This document shows positions 1-6,170 of a stretch of DNA of 13,568 nt, piece by piece. Each line of letters begins with the position of its first letter. Within the stretch, counting starts at the first letter, position 1. The position numbers were made by a program, and so were the translations under genes. This stretch comes from Clostridia bacterium (GTDB taxonomy: Bacteria; Bacillota; Clostridia; Oscillospirales; RGIG7773). The DNA is taken from NCBI GenBank assembly GCA_017554835.1, contig JAFZHO010000051.1:1-13568 (forward strand), in the 5' to 3' direction. The notes beneath the pieces are model-generated. The model was given only the letters and a program-made list of their open reading frames with translations, had not been told where the DNA came from and did not search any database.

Positions 1-944
1 GTTATTGCTCCTTTGTGTCTTCTGCGGCGGTGAATAATATAGAATTGATGGAAGAGTATTTTATAAATCTATTGGAAGAAATAAAATATACCTCAAAAAT
101 CTTCTCATCACTTAATCTGAAATTAAAAACCGTTTATATCGGAGGAGGAACGCCAACTACCTATTCTCCTGAAAAACTTGATAAAATTATAAAAACCGTT
201 AAGGAATATTTTGACTTTTCGTTTGTGGAAGAATTTACGGTGGAGGCAGGTCGCCCTGATACCATAACGAAAGAAAAACTTTTTGTTTTAAAAGAAAATA
301 ATATCAATAGAATAAGCGTTAATCCCCAGACTTTAAATCAGAAGGTTCTTGATAAAATGGGGCGTCGTCATACCGTTGAAAACTTTTTTGAAGCATATGA
401 AATGGCAAAAAGTATGAATTTTGATTCAATTAATACTGATTTAATCGCAGGGCTTGAAGAGGATACTTTTGAATCTTTTTGTCATACGGTTGATAAAATT
501 TGCGAACTATCTCCCGAAAACGTCACTCTCCACACTCTTTATCTTAAAAAAGCATCTGATTTATATAGCAAGATAAATCAGTTTGATAACTTTTTTGAGG
601 TTAATAAAATGATAGAATACTTTTATTCTAAAATGAATGAAAATGATTATATTCCGTATTATATGTATAAGCAGAAGAATACCCTCTCAAATCACGAGAA
701 TACGGGATTTGCAAGGAATGGAAAGCACTGCCTCTATAATATTTATATGATGGAGGAATTTCATAGCGTTTTCGCCCTTGGAGCAGGGGGAGTTACTAAA
801 CTTGTCACAAAGGACAGAAACAGAATAGAAAGAGTTTTTAATTATAAATATCCTATGGAATATAATAAGGATTTTGAAAAAATCCTGCGAGATAAAGAAC
901 TTATAAAGGAGTTTTATAATGAGAAATACCAGGGAAATAACTGA
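1..944 (+). CDS. hemZ: HemZ-like radical SAM coproporphyrinogen dehydrogenase, 5' truncated by window
   Basis: Radical SAM enzyme of the HemN/HemZ group, which oxidatively decarboxylates coproporphyrinogen III without oxygen in tetrapyrrole synthesis. The open frame runs in from the left edge (first full codon at 3) and begins Tyr-Cys-Ser-Phe, the end of the CxxxCxYCSF iron-sulfur motif, so only the third cluster cysteine (codon 6-8) is inside. The GTG at 15 is therefore not the real start. Next come the SAM-binding GGGTPT segment, an EAGRPDTIT segment typical of HemZ rather than HemN/HemW, and the INRISVNPQT and TDLIAGLEEDT strands of the barrel. HemZ proteins are usually about 450-500 residues, so roughly the first third is missing. 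The 3' end overlaps the next gene by 26 bases, implying cotranscription. Calling HemZ over HemW rests on the EAGRPDTI wording. The true substrate is inferred from the family. Confidence 0.88.
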   Translation, partial: YCSFVSSAAVNNIELMEEYFINLLEEIKYTSKIFSSLNLKLKTVYIGGGTPTTYSPEKLDKIIKTVKEYFDFSFVEEFTVEAGRPDTITKEKLFVLKENNINRISVNPQTLNQKVLDKMGRRHTVENFFEAYEMAKSMNFDSINTDLIAGLEEDTFESFCHTVDKICELSPENVTLHTLYLKKASDLYSKINQFDNFFEVNKMIEYFYSKMNENDYIPYYMYKQKNTLSNHENTGFARNGKHCLYNIYMMEEFHSVFALGAGGVTKLVTKDRNRIERVFNYKYPMEYNKDFEKILRDKELIKEFYNEKYQGNN

Positions 945-1896
945 CGACCTATATAGAATAACGTCTTATAGAAAAAGCCACGTAAATAAAAGAGCCTTGG
1001 AAGACCCTAAAAAGTATCTTAACGAATGGGAGCATCGCTACGAAAGTATACTGAAATTTATCGCAAAAAAGGTTGTTTCAAGTAAGGATATCAGAATAAT
1101 TCTTCTTGCAGGTCCGTCAAGCTCAGGAAAAACAACAACCGCCCATAAAATTTCAGAGCAGATAAAACTTCTCGGAGAGAATGCATACGTTATTTCTGCC
1201 GATGACTTTTATCTTTGCAAAAAAGATATACCACTTCTTGAAAACGGAAATCCTGATTTTGAGAATATTACCTCTCTTGATTTACCTCTTCTTGAAAAGT
1301 GTCTTTCAGAAATTGCAGAAAAAGGGGAGACTTATCTTCCTCATTATAATATGGCAACGGAAGAAAGAATAATAGAGCATAAAAAAATTACCCTTTCTGA
1401 AAACGGGGTAGTTATTCTTGAAGGGCTTCATTGTCTGAATCCTATTATAAGCAATATGATTCCTGAGAAAAGTTATTATAAAGTATATATAAGCGTTATG
1501 TCTGATTTTACTGATGATGATAGAAAAACTATTATTTTCTCTAAAAAGGATATAAGATTGATGCGAAGAATGGTGCGAGATTATACTTTTAGAAATTCTT
1601 CCGTAGAATTCACTTTTAAATTATGGAGCGATGTCTGTAAAGGGGAAGAACTTTATATAGACCCATTTATTGATTTGGCAGATATTTATATAAATTCTGC
1701 CTCACCACTTGATCCCTGCGTCTTAAAAGAAAAGGAAGAAGCACTACTAAACGGTGTTACGCCTGATAAAGTTTGTTTTGAAAAGTGCGATTCTTTGAGA
1801 AAACGACTTTCTTTATATGAAAAAGTTTCTTCTGATAGCGTTTGCGAGAAATCTATTTTGCGAGAATTTATCGGAGGAAGTCATTTTTCCCGTTGA
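919..1896 (+). CDS. Uridine kinase-like P-loop nucleoside kinase
   Basis: Predicted cytosolic kinase of 325 residues in the uridine kinase/phosphoribulokinase superfamily, probably phosphorylating a nucleoside such as uridine with ATP or GTP. Walker A is GPSSSGKT at residues 65-72. DDFY at 95-98 matches the acidic motif after the second strand. An EGLHCLNP segment around 169-176 resembles the EGIHALN motif of clostridial nucleoside kinases, and the arginine-rich RRMVRDYTFRN lies further on. The ATG at 919 follows AAGGAG (906-911) at good spacing, inside the end of hemZ. Many clostridial relatives of this type are about 550 residues, with a TGS and threonyl-tRNA-synthetase-like region before the kinase. 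This one has only about 60 residues there and is a free-standing kinase. The overlap with hemZ suggests translational coupling. The family is secure; the substrate is not. Confidence 0.85.
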   Translation: MRNTREITDDLYRITSYRKSHVNKRALEDPKKYLNEWEHRYESILKFIAKKVVSSKDIRIILLAGPSSSGKTTTAHKISEQIKLLGENAYVISADDFYLCKKDIPLLENGNPDFENITSLDLPLLEKCLSEIAEKGETYLPHYNMATEERIIEHKKITLSENGVVILEGLHCLNPIISNMIPEKSYYKVYISVMSDFTDDDRKTIIFSKKDIRLMRRMVRDYTFRNSSVEFTFKLWSDVCKGEELYIDPFIDLADIYINSASPLDPCVLKEKEEALLNGVTPDKVCFEKCDSLRKRLSLYEKVSSDSVCEKSILREFIGGSHFSR

Positions 1897-1921
1897 TAGT
1901 ATTATAAATAAATGATATACT
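1893..1921 (+). promoter_or_regulatory. Predicted sigma-A promoter for zinc-ribbon/trxB-like/amidohydrolase unit
   Basis: The -35 is TTGATA (1893-1898) and the -10 is TATACT (1916-1921), with a 17-base spacer and an extended -10 TGA (1913-1915). The -35 lies over the TGA stop codon of the kinase gene. Transcription would start near 1928, leaving a leader of about 20 bases with AAGGAAAG (1931-1938) before the ATG at 1950. Hexamers and spacing are close to consensus; not tested. Confidence 0.7.
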
Positions 1922-1949
1922 AAAAAAACAAAGGAAAGAAGCGATTTAT

Positions 1950-2312
1950 ATGAGCGAAATTTTTAATAATTTATTTTCCAAAGCAAAGGATTTAGCAGAT
2001 TTAACAGGGAAAAAAGCAGGAGAAATAATTGACGTTTCAAAAATTAAAATCTCCATAGCAGAAATAAACTCTGAAATAAAGAAAAACCACGAAGAAATCG
2101 GAAAACTTTATTACGATATGGAGATAAACGGCAACGATAATTTGGCCCTTATGAATACACTTATTGAGGATATTAATCAAAAGAAAGAGAAAATTTCTAA
2201 TCTCAATGAAAGATACGAGGAATTAAAAAACGTTATCGTTTGTCCCAACTGTAAAACGAAAAACGAGAGCGAAAGTATATATTGCACTAAATGCGGAGAA
2301 AAGATTAATTAA
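1950..2312 (+). CDS. Small coiled-coil protein with C-terminal zinc ribbon
   Basis: A 120-residue protein of unknown function. Residues 1-30 form an amphipathic, Lys/Ala-rich segment. Residues about 30-95 are highly charged and heptad-like (SEIKKNHEEIGKLYYD, then DINQKKEKISNLNERYEELK), predicting a helical coiled coil. Residues 98-115 form a zinc ribbon of the CPNCKTKN-x-YCTKCGEKI type, with C98, C101, C112 and C115 as ligands. No signal peptide or membrane segment is visible. Proteins with this layout are common in gut Firmicutes and mostly unassigned; the ribbon probably serves protein or nucleic-acid contact. It has its own promoter and is followed after 2 bases by the thioredoxin-reductase-like gene, so it likely heads that operon. 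The start is supported by AAGGAAAG 11 bases upstream. I do not recognise a specific role. Confidence 0.8.
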   Translation: MSEIFNNLFSKAKDLADLTGKKAGEIIDVSKIKISIAEINSEIKKNHEEIGKLYYDMEINGNDNLALMNTLIEDINQKKEKISNLNERYEELKNVIVCPNCKTKNESESIYCTKCGEKIN

Positions 2313-2314
2313 TT

Positions 2315-3202
2315 ATGAAAGACGTTATTATTATTGGTTCAGGTCCTGCAGGTGCGCTTTGCGCCATTTATCTGAAAAGATACGGACTTGATATCGAGCT
2401 CATTGAAAAAAGTTTTGTTGGCGGTCAGGCGGCCGTAACAAGCGAAATAGAAAATTATCTGGGCTTTCCCGTAATTGACGGCGCCGAGTTTTCATTTAAT
2501 ATTTCAAAACAACTTAAAAAAATGGAGACAAAGCCGATTAAGGATGATATAGTATCCGTTGAGCTTTTGGGCGACGTCAAAAAAATAATAGGAAAGAAAA
2601 ACGAATATTTTTCAAAAGCCGTAGTTATTGCAACGGGTGCCAGAAGAAGAAAACTTGGCGTAAAGGGCGAAGAAGAATTTTTCGGAAGAGGAGTTTCCTA
2701 TTGCGCAACTTGCGACGGGAACTTCTATAGAAATAAAGTCGTTGCAGTTGCAGGCGGAGGAAATACTGCGCTGGAAGAGGCGTTATTTCTATCCGGAATT
2801 TGCCAAAAGGTTTATCTTATTCATAGACGAGAGGATTTCAGAGGATATTTATGGCTTTCTGAAAAGGTTCGGGAGAAGGAAAATATAGAGCTTCTTTTAT
2901 CTTCGGAGATAACCGAAATAAAAGGGGATGATAGGGTTTCAAAAATCGTAGTCTCAGGTAAAGGCGAAATTGATGTTTCTGCGGTTTTCGTAGCTATTGG
3001 AACTATACCAAATTCTGAAATTTTTGATTTGGAAAAAACCTCTAACGGCGAAATAATAACGGATAATAAAATGTCCTGTAGTGAAAAAGGCGTTTTTGCT
3101 TGCGGAGATGTCAGAAATACTGTTATGAAACAAATTATTACTGCGGCGGCAGATGGTGCAATCGCTGCCGAAAGCGCAATGAAATATTTAATGGAGAAAT
3201 AA
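2315..3202 (+). CDS. trxB: NADPH-dependent thioredoxin reductase-like flavoprotein
   Basis: A 295-residue FAD/NAD(P)H disulfide oxidoreductase expected to move electrons from NADPH to thioredoxin or a similar partner. The FAD-binding Rossmann motif GSGPAG is at residues 8-13. The ATGARRR segment closes the FAD domain (about 106-112). The redox pair is CATC at 130-133. The NADPH domain holds GGGNTALEEA (147-156) and a complete HRRxxxR motif (HRREDFR, 170-176), which marks NADPH use. The C-terminal FACGDV...QIITAAADGAIAA is the standard second FAD contact. It therefore has the NADPH and CxxC features that ferredoxin- or flavin-linked clostridial variants lack. It starts 2 bases after the zinc-ribbon stop with only a weak, distant Shine-Dalgarno, suggesting translational coupling, and is followed 3 bases later by the amidohydrolase. 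No thioredoxin gene is nearby, so the physiological partner is unknown and another TrxB may exist. Confidence 0.88.
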   Translation: MKDVIIIGSGPAGALCAIYLKRYGLDIELIEKSFVGGQAAVTSEIENYLGFPVIDGAEFSFNISKQLKKMETKPIKDDIVSVELLGDVKKIIGKKNEYFSKAVVIATGARRRKLGVKGEEEFFGRGVSYCATCDGNFYRNKVVAVAGGGNTALEEALFLSGICQKVYLIHRREDFRGYLWLSEKVREKENIELLLSSEITEIKGDDRVSKIVVSGKGEIDVSAVFVAIGTIPNSEIFDLEKTSNGEIITDNKMSCSEKGVFACGDVRNTVMKQIITAAADGAIAAESAMKYLMEK

Positions 3203-3205
3203 AAA

Positions 3206-4363
3206 ATGACTTTAATTAACGGAAAAATTTATACCTGCAAAGATGAAGAAATTATTGAAAACGGTTTTATTAAAATCAAGGATGGTATAATCGAAAAAAT
3301 CGGAGATATGAAAGATTATATCAAGGAAACCGAGGAAATTGACCTATCCGGAATGCTTATTTTCCCCGGATTTATTGATGCTCATTGTCATATCGGAATG
3401 TGGGAAGACGGTATGGATTTCGAAGGAGATGACGGAAACGAGGATACAGACCCCTGCACTCCTCATCTTCGTGGAATCGATGGCATAAATCCTCTTGACA
3501 GATGCTTTGAAGAAGCCCTTGAAGGAGGAGTAACAACCGTTGTTACAGGTCCCGGCAGCGCAAATCCTATCGGAGGAACTTTTTCAATACTTAAAACGGG
3601 AAAATGGTCAAATATCGATGATATGATTTTTAAAAGCGATATTTCAATGAAAATGGCACTTGGCGAAAATCCAAAAAGAACCTATAACGGCAAGGACCAA
3701 GCCCCAAAAACGAGAATGGCAACTATGGCGATTATAAGAGAAGCCCTCAAAAAAGCCATTGATTATAAAGAAAAAATAGATAAATATAATATGGGCGAAG
3801 AAGAGGATAGACCTGACGTTGACGTAAAATCAGAGGCGCTTATTCCTGTTCTGGAAAGGAAAATACCTTTACATATTCATGCTCATAGAGCAGATGATAT
3901 TTATTCTGCATTGAGAATAAAAAATGAATTTAACGTGGACGTTAAGCTTGTTCATTGCACCGAAGGGTATATGATTTCCGACGTTTTGAAAAATGCAGGC
4001 GTTGATATTTTTGCAGGACCGAATTTATGTGATAGAAGCAAGATTGAACTTAGAAATTCCACCTGCGAAAATCCGGTTATATTAAATAATTGCAACCTGA
4101 ACGTCTCTATAATAACTGACCACCCCGTAACTCCCATTCAGTTTCTTCCCGTTTGCGCGGGACTTGCTATGCGTGGGGGAATGAGTTACTATGATGCTAT
4201 AAAATCTATAACGATTAATCCTGCTAAGGCACTTAATATTGATGATAGACTTGGCTCTCTCGAAGTGGGAAAAGATGCAGATATAGTAGTTTTCAAAAAC
4301 GATCCTTTTGATATAAAAAATATGGCGGAATACGTATTTATAAAGGGGAAAAGGGCGAGATAA
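3206..4363 (+). CDS. Metal-dependent amidohydrolase (imidazolonepropionase-like), substrate unknown
   Basis: Cytosolic amidohydrolase-superfamily protein of 385 residues, closest in pattern to the imidazolonepropionase/COG1228 group. The beta-1 metal motif is HCH (H60, H62) after PGFIDA. Later ligands are a histidine in HIHAH (H225 or H227), H250 in VHCTEGY and D305 in ITDHP, as expected for a TIM barrel with one or two metals. An acidic insert lies at residues 67-82, followed by CTPHLRGIDGINPLD. GGVTTVVTGPGSANPIGG (107-124) is a conserved core loop. The C-terminus (SLEVGKDADIVVF) is the usual small beta-sandwich. The ATG sits 3 bases after the trxB-like stop with TGGAGAAA upstream, so the two are in one operon. 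I see no clear terminator before the hpf promoter, so some read-through is likely. The catalytic frame is intact; whether it acts on a dipeptide, cyclic amide or nucleobase cannot be read from sequence. Confidence 0.82.
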   Translation: MTLINGKIYTCKDEEIIENGFIKIKDGIIEKIGDMKDYIKETEEIDLSGMLIFPGFIDAHCHIGMWEDGMDFEGDDGNEDTDPCTPHLRGIDGINPLDRCFEEALEGGVTTVVTGPGSANPIGGTFSILKTGKWSNIDDMIFKSDISMKMALGENPKRTYNGKDQAPKTRMATMAIIREALKKAIDYKEKIDKYNMGEEEDRPDVDVKSEALIPVLERKIPLHIHAHRADDIYSALRIKNEFNVDVKLVHCTEGYMISDVLKNAGVDIFAGPNLCDRSKIELRNSTCENPVILNNCNLNVSIITDHPVTPIQFLPVCAGLAMRGGMSYYDAIKSITINPAKALNIDDRLGSLEVGKDADIVVFKNDPFDIKNMAEYVFIKGKRAR

Positions 4364-4368
4364 AAATA

Positions 4369-4398
4369 TTGATTTTTCAAAAAATTCTGTGGTATAAT
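4369..4398 (+). promoter_or_regulatory. Predicted extended -10 promoter of hpf
   Basis: The -35 is TTGATT (4369-4374) and the -10 is the consensus TATAAT (4393-4398), with an 18-base spacer and an extended -10 TGG (4390-4392). It starts 6 bases after the amidohydrolase stop codon. Transcription should begin near 4405, giving a leader of just under 60 bases. This is one of the best-matching promoters in the window and looks like a vegetative sigma-A type. I see no sigma-B-like or sigma-H-like motif, although hpf is stress-controlled in some Firmicutes. Confidence 0.75.
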
Positions 4399-4415
4399 AT
4401 AAGTAGTAAGAATAA

Positions 4416-4440
4416 CGGGTTTAATATTTCCCGCAAGGGA
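4416..4440 (+). promoter_or_regulatory. hpf leader with two mutually exclusive small hairpins
   Basis: TCCC-GCAA-GGGA (4429-4440) is a 4-bp stem capped by a GNRA-type tetraloop. The same C-run can instead pair with CGGG at 4416-4419 (CGGG with CCCG at 4430-4433, 10-base loop). The two pairings share bases 4430-4432 and cannot form together. The Shine-Dalgarno AAAGGAG (4448-4454) lies 8 bases downstream and is in neither stem. Both structures are short, so a regulatory role is only a possibility. Confidence 0.35.
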
Positions 4441-4462
4441 TTAATATAAAGGAGTTGTTTTT

Positions 4463-4996
4463 ATGAAACTTAGCTATGTTGGAAGAAAAATCGAAATCGG
4501 CGAAAAACTAAAAGAGAAGGTCGAAAAACGGCTTTCAAAACTTGAAAAATTCTTCAACGACGATGCTAAAGTAAATGTTGTCCTTGAAGAAATTAAAATC
4601 GGTTATAAAACCGAAATTATGATAAATTATAAAGAAACCATTTTCAGAGCCGAGGTTTGCGGCGGCGATTTAATGACTTGTGTTGATGAAGCCGTTGATA
4701 TCCTTGTTCGCCAGATCAGAAAACAAAAAACAAAACTTGAAAATAGATTCAAATCAGGAGGAATTGATTTTTCTTCTCTGGATTTCGAAAACGACGAAGA
4801 AGAATCTTCATTTGAAATCAAAAAAGTTAAAAAATTCTTCGTAAAACCAATGGATACGGAGGAGGCAATTTTGCAGATGAATCTTCTTGACCATCAGTTT
4901 TTCGTTTTCAGAAACGTTGATGAAAACGAAGAAATCAACGTTGTTTATAAACGAAAAGATGGTAAATACGGACTTATTTCACCATCAGATATTTAA
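4463..4996 (+). CDS. hpf: Ribosome hibernation promoting factor, long form
   Basis: Long-form HPF (YvyD/RaiA family) of 177 residues. In Firmicutes this protein pairs 70S ribosomes into inactive 100S dimers in stationary phase or stress. Residues 1 to about 100 form the S30AE domain that sits in the decoding centre, with MKLSYVGRKIEIGEKLKEKV at the start and the conserved D-MTCVDEAVDILVRQI helix. An acidic linker (SSLDFENDEEESS) follows. Residues about 122-177 form the dimerisation domain (FVKPMDTEEAI, FFVFRNVDENEEINVVYKRKDGKYGLI), which short HPF and YfiA lack. Length fits the long form (roughly 175-190). The start is fixed by AAAGGAG 8 bases upstream. The gene has its own promoter and leader hairpins and ends in a strong terminator shared with galE, so it is mainly monocistronic. 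Identification is secure. Confidence 0.96.
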   Translation: MKLSYVGRKIEIGEKLKEKVEKRLSKLEKFFNDDAKVNVVLEEIKIGYKTEIMINYKETIFRAEVCGGDLMTCVDEAVDILVRQIRKQKTKLENRFKSGGIDFSSLDFENDEEESSFEIKKVKKFFVKPMDTEEAILQMNLLDHQFFVFRNVDENEEINVVYKRKDGKYGLISPSDI

Positions 4997-5004
4997 AAAA
5001 ATAA

Positions 5005-5036
5005 AAGAGCCGCTTTTAGCGGCTCTTATTTTATTT
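5005..5036. terminator. Bidirectional terminator between hpf and galE
   Basis: A perfect 10-bp stem, AAGAGCCGCT (5005-5014) with AGCGGCTCTT (5018-5027), has a TTT loop. A T-rich run follows on + and an A-rich run (4995-5006) precedes it, which becomes a U-tract for - transcripts. It sits 8 bases after the hpf stop and 3 bases before the galE stop, so it should end both genes. Confidence 0.92.
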
Positions 5037-6026
5037 ATCTTTTGCGTAGTTCCAACTATCTCGGCACATATCTTCCAAAGAAAGTTTTGCAGTGAATGAA
5101 AGTTCTTTTTTCGCTTTTTCGGGATTTGCAAAGCAGGTGGCGATATCACCGGGGCGTCTTGGAGTAATTTTATATGGGATTTTAATATTATTAACCTTTT
5201 CAAAGGTTTTAACAATATCAAGAACGCTATATCCCACGCCGGTTCCGATATTATGAACGAAACATCCTTTTTTATCAGCGATATATTCAACTGCTTTTAT
5301 ATGAGCGTCAGCAAGGTCAGAAACGTGAACGTAATCACGAACGCCTGTTCCATCGTGGGTATCGTAATCGTTTCCGAAAACGTTAAGGCAGGAAAGTTCT
5401 CCTTTTGCAACCTTAACAATATAGGGCATAAGATTATTTGGAATTCCAACGGGGTTATCGCCGAGATAACCGCTTTTATCTGCGCCGATGGGGTTAAAGT
5501 ATCTCAGAATGGAGATGGAAAATTCCTCATCGGATTTTGAAATGTCTTTTAATATATTTTCGATGAATAATTTTGTGCTTCCGTAGGGGTTAGTAGTTGA
5601 TAAAGGTGCATCCTCGCAAATTGGAACCGTTTCGGGATTTCCGTAAACAGTCGCAGAGGAGCTGAAAACAATCTTCTTAACGTTATGATTTCTCATAGAG
5701 AATAAAAGATTCAAAGTTCCCGTTATATTGTTATTATAATATTTCAAAGGTTTCTGGCAGGATTCTCCCACGGCCTTATAGCCCGCGAAATGAATTACGC
5801 AGTCGATCTCATTTTCCTCGAAAATTTTATCAAGACCCTCTGCATCAAGTAAATCCGTTTCGTAGAATTTAACCGTTTTACCGGTTATAATTTTTATTTG
5901 GTCGAGAACTTCGGGCATAGAGTTATAAAAATTATCGGCAACGATAACGTTATGACCTGCCTCGATTAATTTAACGCAGGTATTTGAGCCGATATATCCC
6001 GTTCCGCCTGTAACAAAAATATTCAT
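5031..6026 (-). CDS. galE: UDP-glucose 4-epimerase with Cys gatekeeper (possibly UDP-GlcNAc too)
   Basis: Cytosolic short-chain dehydrogenase/reductase epimerase of 331 residues, interconverting UDP-glucose and UDP-galactose with tightly bound NAD (Leloir pathway and cell-envelope sugar supply). The NAD motif GGTGYIG is at residues 7-13. Catalytic residues are S124 (VFSSSATVYG) and Y148/K152 in YGSTK. The substrate region includes NPIGAD and VRDYVHV. The position matching E. coli Tyr299, in the PRRPGDIATCFAN segment, is C298. Human GALE and the dual-function Bacillus enzyme also have cysteine here, which admits the N-acetyl group, so UDP-GlcNAc/UDP-GalNAc interconversion is plausible. The ATG at 6026 has only a weak GAAAG-type Shine-Dalgarno. 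The gene stands alone, convergent with hpf and divergent from the proline symporter; no galK or galT is visible. Epimerase identity is secure; the dual substrate range is inferred. Confidence 0.95.
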   Translation of the reverse strand: MNIFVTGGTGYIGSNTCVKLIEAGHNVIVADNFYNSMPEVLDQIKIITGKTVKFYETDLLDAEGLDKIFEENEIDCVIHFAGYKAVGESCQKPLKYYNNNITGTLNLLFSMRNHNVKKIVFSSSATVYGNPETVPICEDAPLSTTNPYGSTKLFIENILKDISKSDEEFSISILRYFNPIGADKSGYLGDNPVGIPNNLMPYIVKVAKGELSCLNVFGNDYDTHDGTGVRDYVHVSDLADAHIKAVEYIADKKGCFVHNIGTGVGYSVLDIVKTFEKVNNIKIPYKITPRRPGDIATCFANPEKAKKELSFTAKLSLEDMCRDSWNYAKDK

Positions 6027-6057
6027 TGTATCACTACTTTCTAGTTTTTCAAACTAT

Positions 6058-6085
6058 ATTTTATCATATATTTATTAAAAAACAA
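6058..6085 (-). promoter_or_regulatory. Predicted galE promoter
   Basis: On the minus strand the -35 is TTGTTT (6085-6080) and the -10 is TAAAAT (6063-6058), with a 16-base spacer and an extended -10 TGA. Transcription would start near 6051, about 25 bases before the ATG. The region is very AT-rich, so alternative -10 choices (for example TATAGT just downstream) are possible. Confidence 0.5.
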
Positions 6086-6104
6086 TAGTATTTTAAGATA
6101 GAGG

Positions 6105-6133
6105 TTGAAAAATAAATTTAATTGTGTTACAAT
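6105..6133 (+). promoter_or_regulatory. Predicted extended -10 promoter of putP
   Basis: The -35 is TTGAAA (6105-6110) and the -10 is TACAAT (6128-6133), with a 17-base spacer and an extended -10 TGT (6125-6127). Start of transcription is near 6140, giving a leader of about 30 bases. The -10 is embedded in the palindrome at 6121-6133. It is divergent from the galE promoter; the two -35 elements are about 20 bases apart. Confidence 0.75.
6121..6133 (+). promoter_or_regulatory. Palindrome over putP -10, shared with sulP promoter
   Basis: ATTGT-GTT-ACAAT is a perfect 5+3+5 inverted repeat covering the extended -10 of putP. The same 13 bases occur on the minus strand at 12180-12168, over the -10 of the SulP gene in the same register. 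It has the layout of a repressor operator. I cannot assign it to a known regulator, and part of the match follows from both being TGnTACAAT promoters. Confidence 0.4.
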
Positions 6134-6170
6134 ATAGCATATTAAATTGTTAAAAGGGAGAAGTGAAAAA

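Noticed and set aside
15..17. GTG as the start of the first gene
   Set aside because: The frame is open to the left edge and its first codons read Tyr-Cys-Ser-Phe, the end of the radical SAM cluster motif, so the gene starts outside the window.
4405..4462. Known riboswitch or T-box before hpf
   Set aside because: The leader is under 60 bases and has no aptamer-like core or conserved T-box sequence.
5253..5540. 95-codon open frame on + opposite galE
   Set aside because: It is a shadow of galE with no ribosome site or recognisable domain.
6121..6133. Rex, CcpA (cre) or Fnr operator
   Set aside because: The 5+3+5 palindrome ATTGT-GTT-ACAAT does not match TTGTGAAN4TTCACAA, cre or TTGATN4ATCAA patterns.
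6147..6149. TTG start for the proline symporter
   Set aside because: It lies before the Shine-Dalgarno AAGGGAG; the ATG at 6171 has correct spacing and matches the PutP N-terminus.
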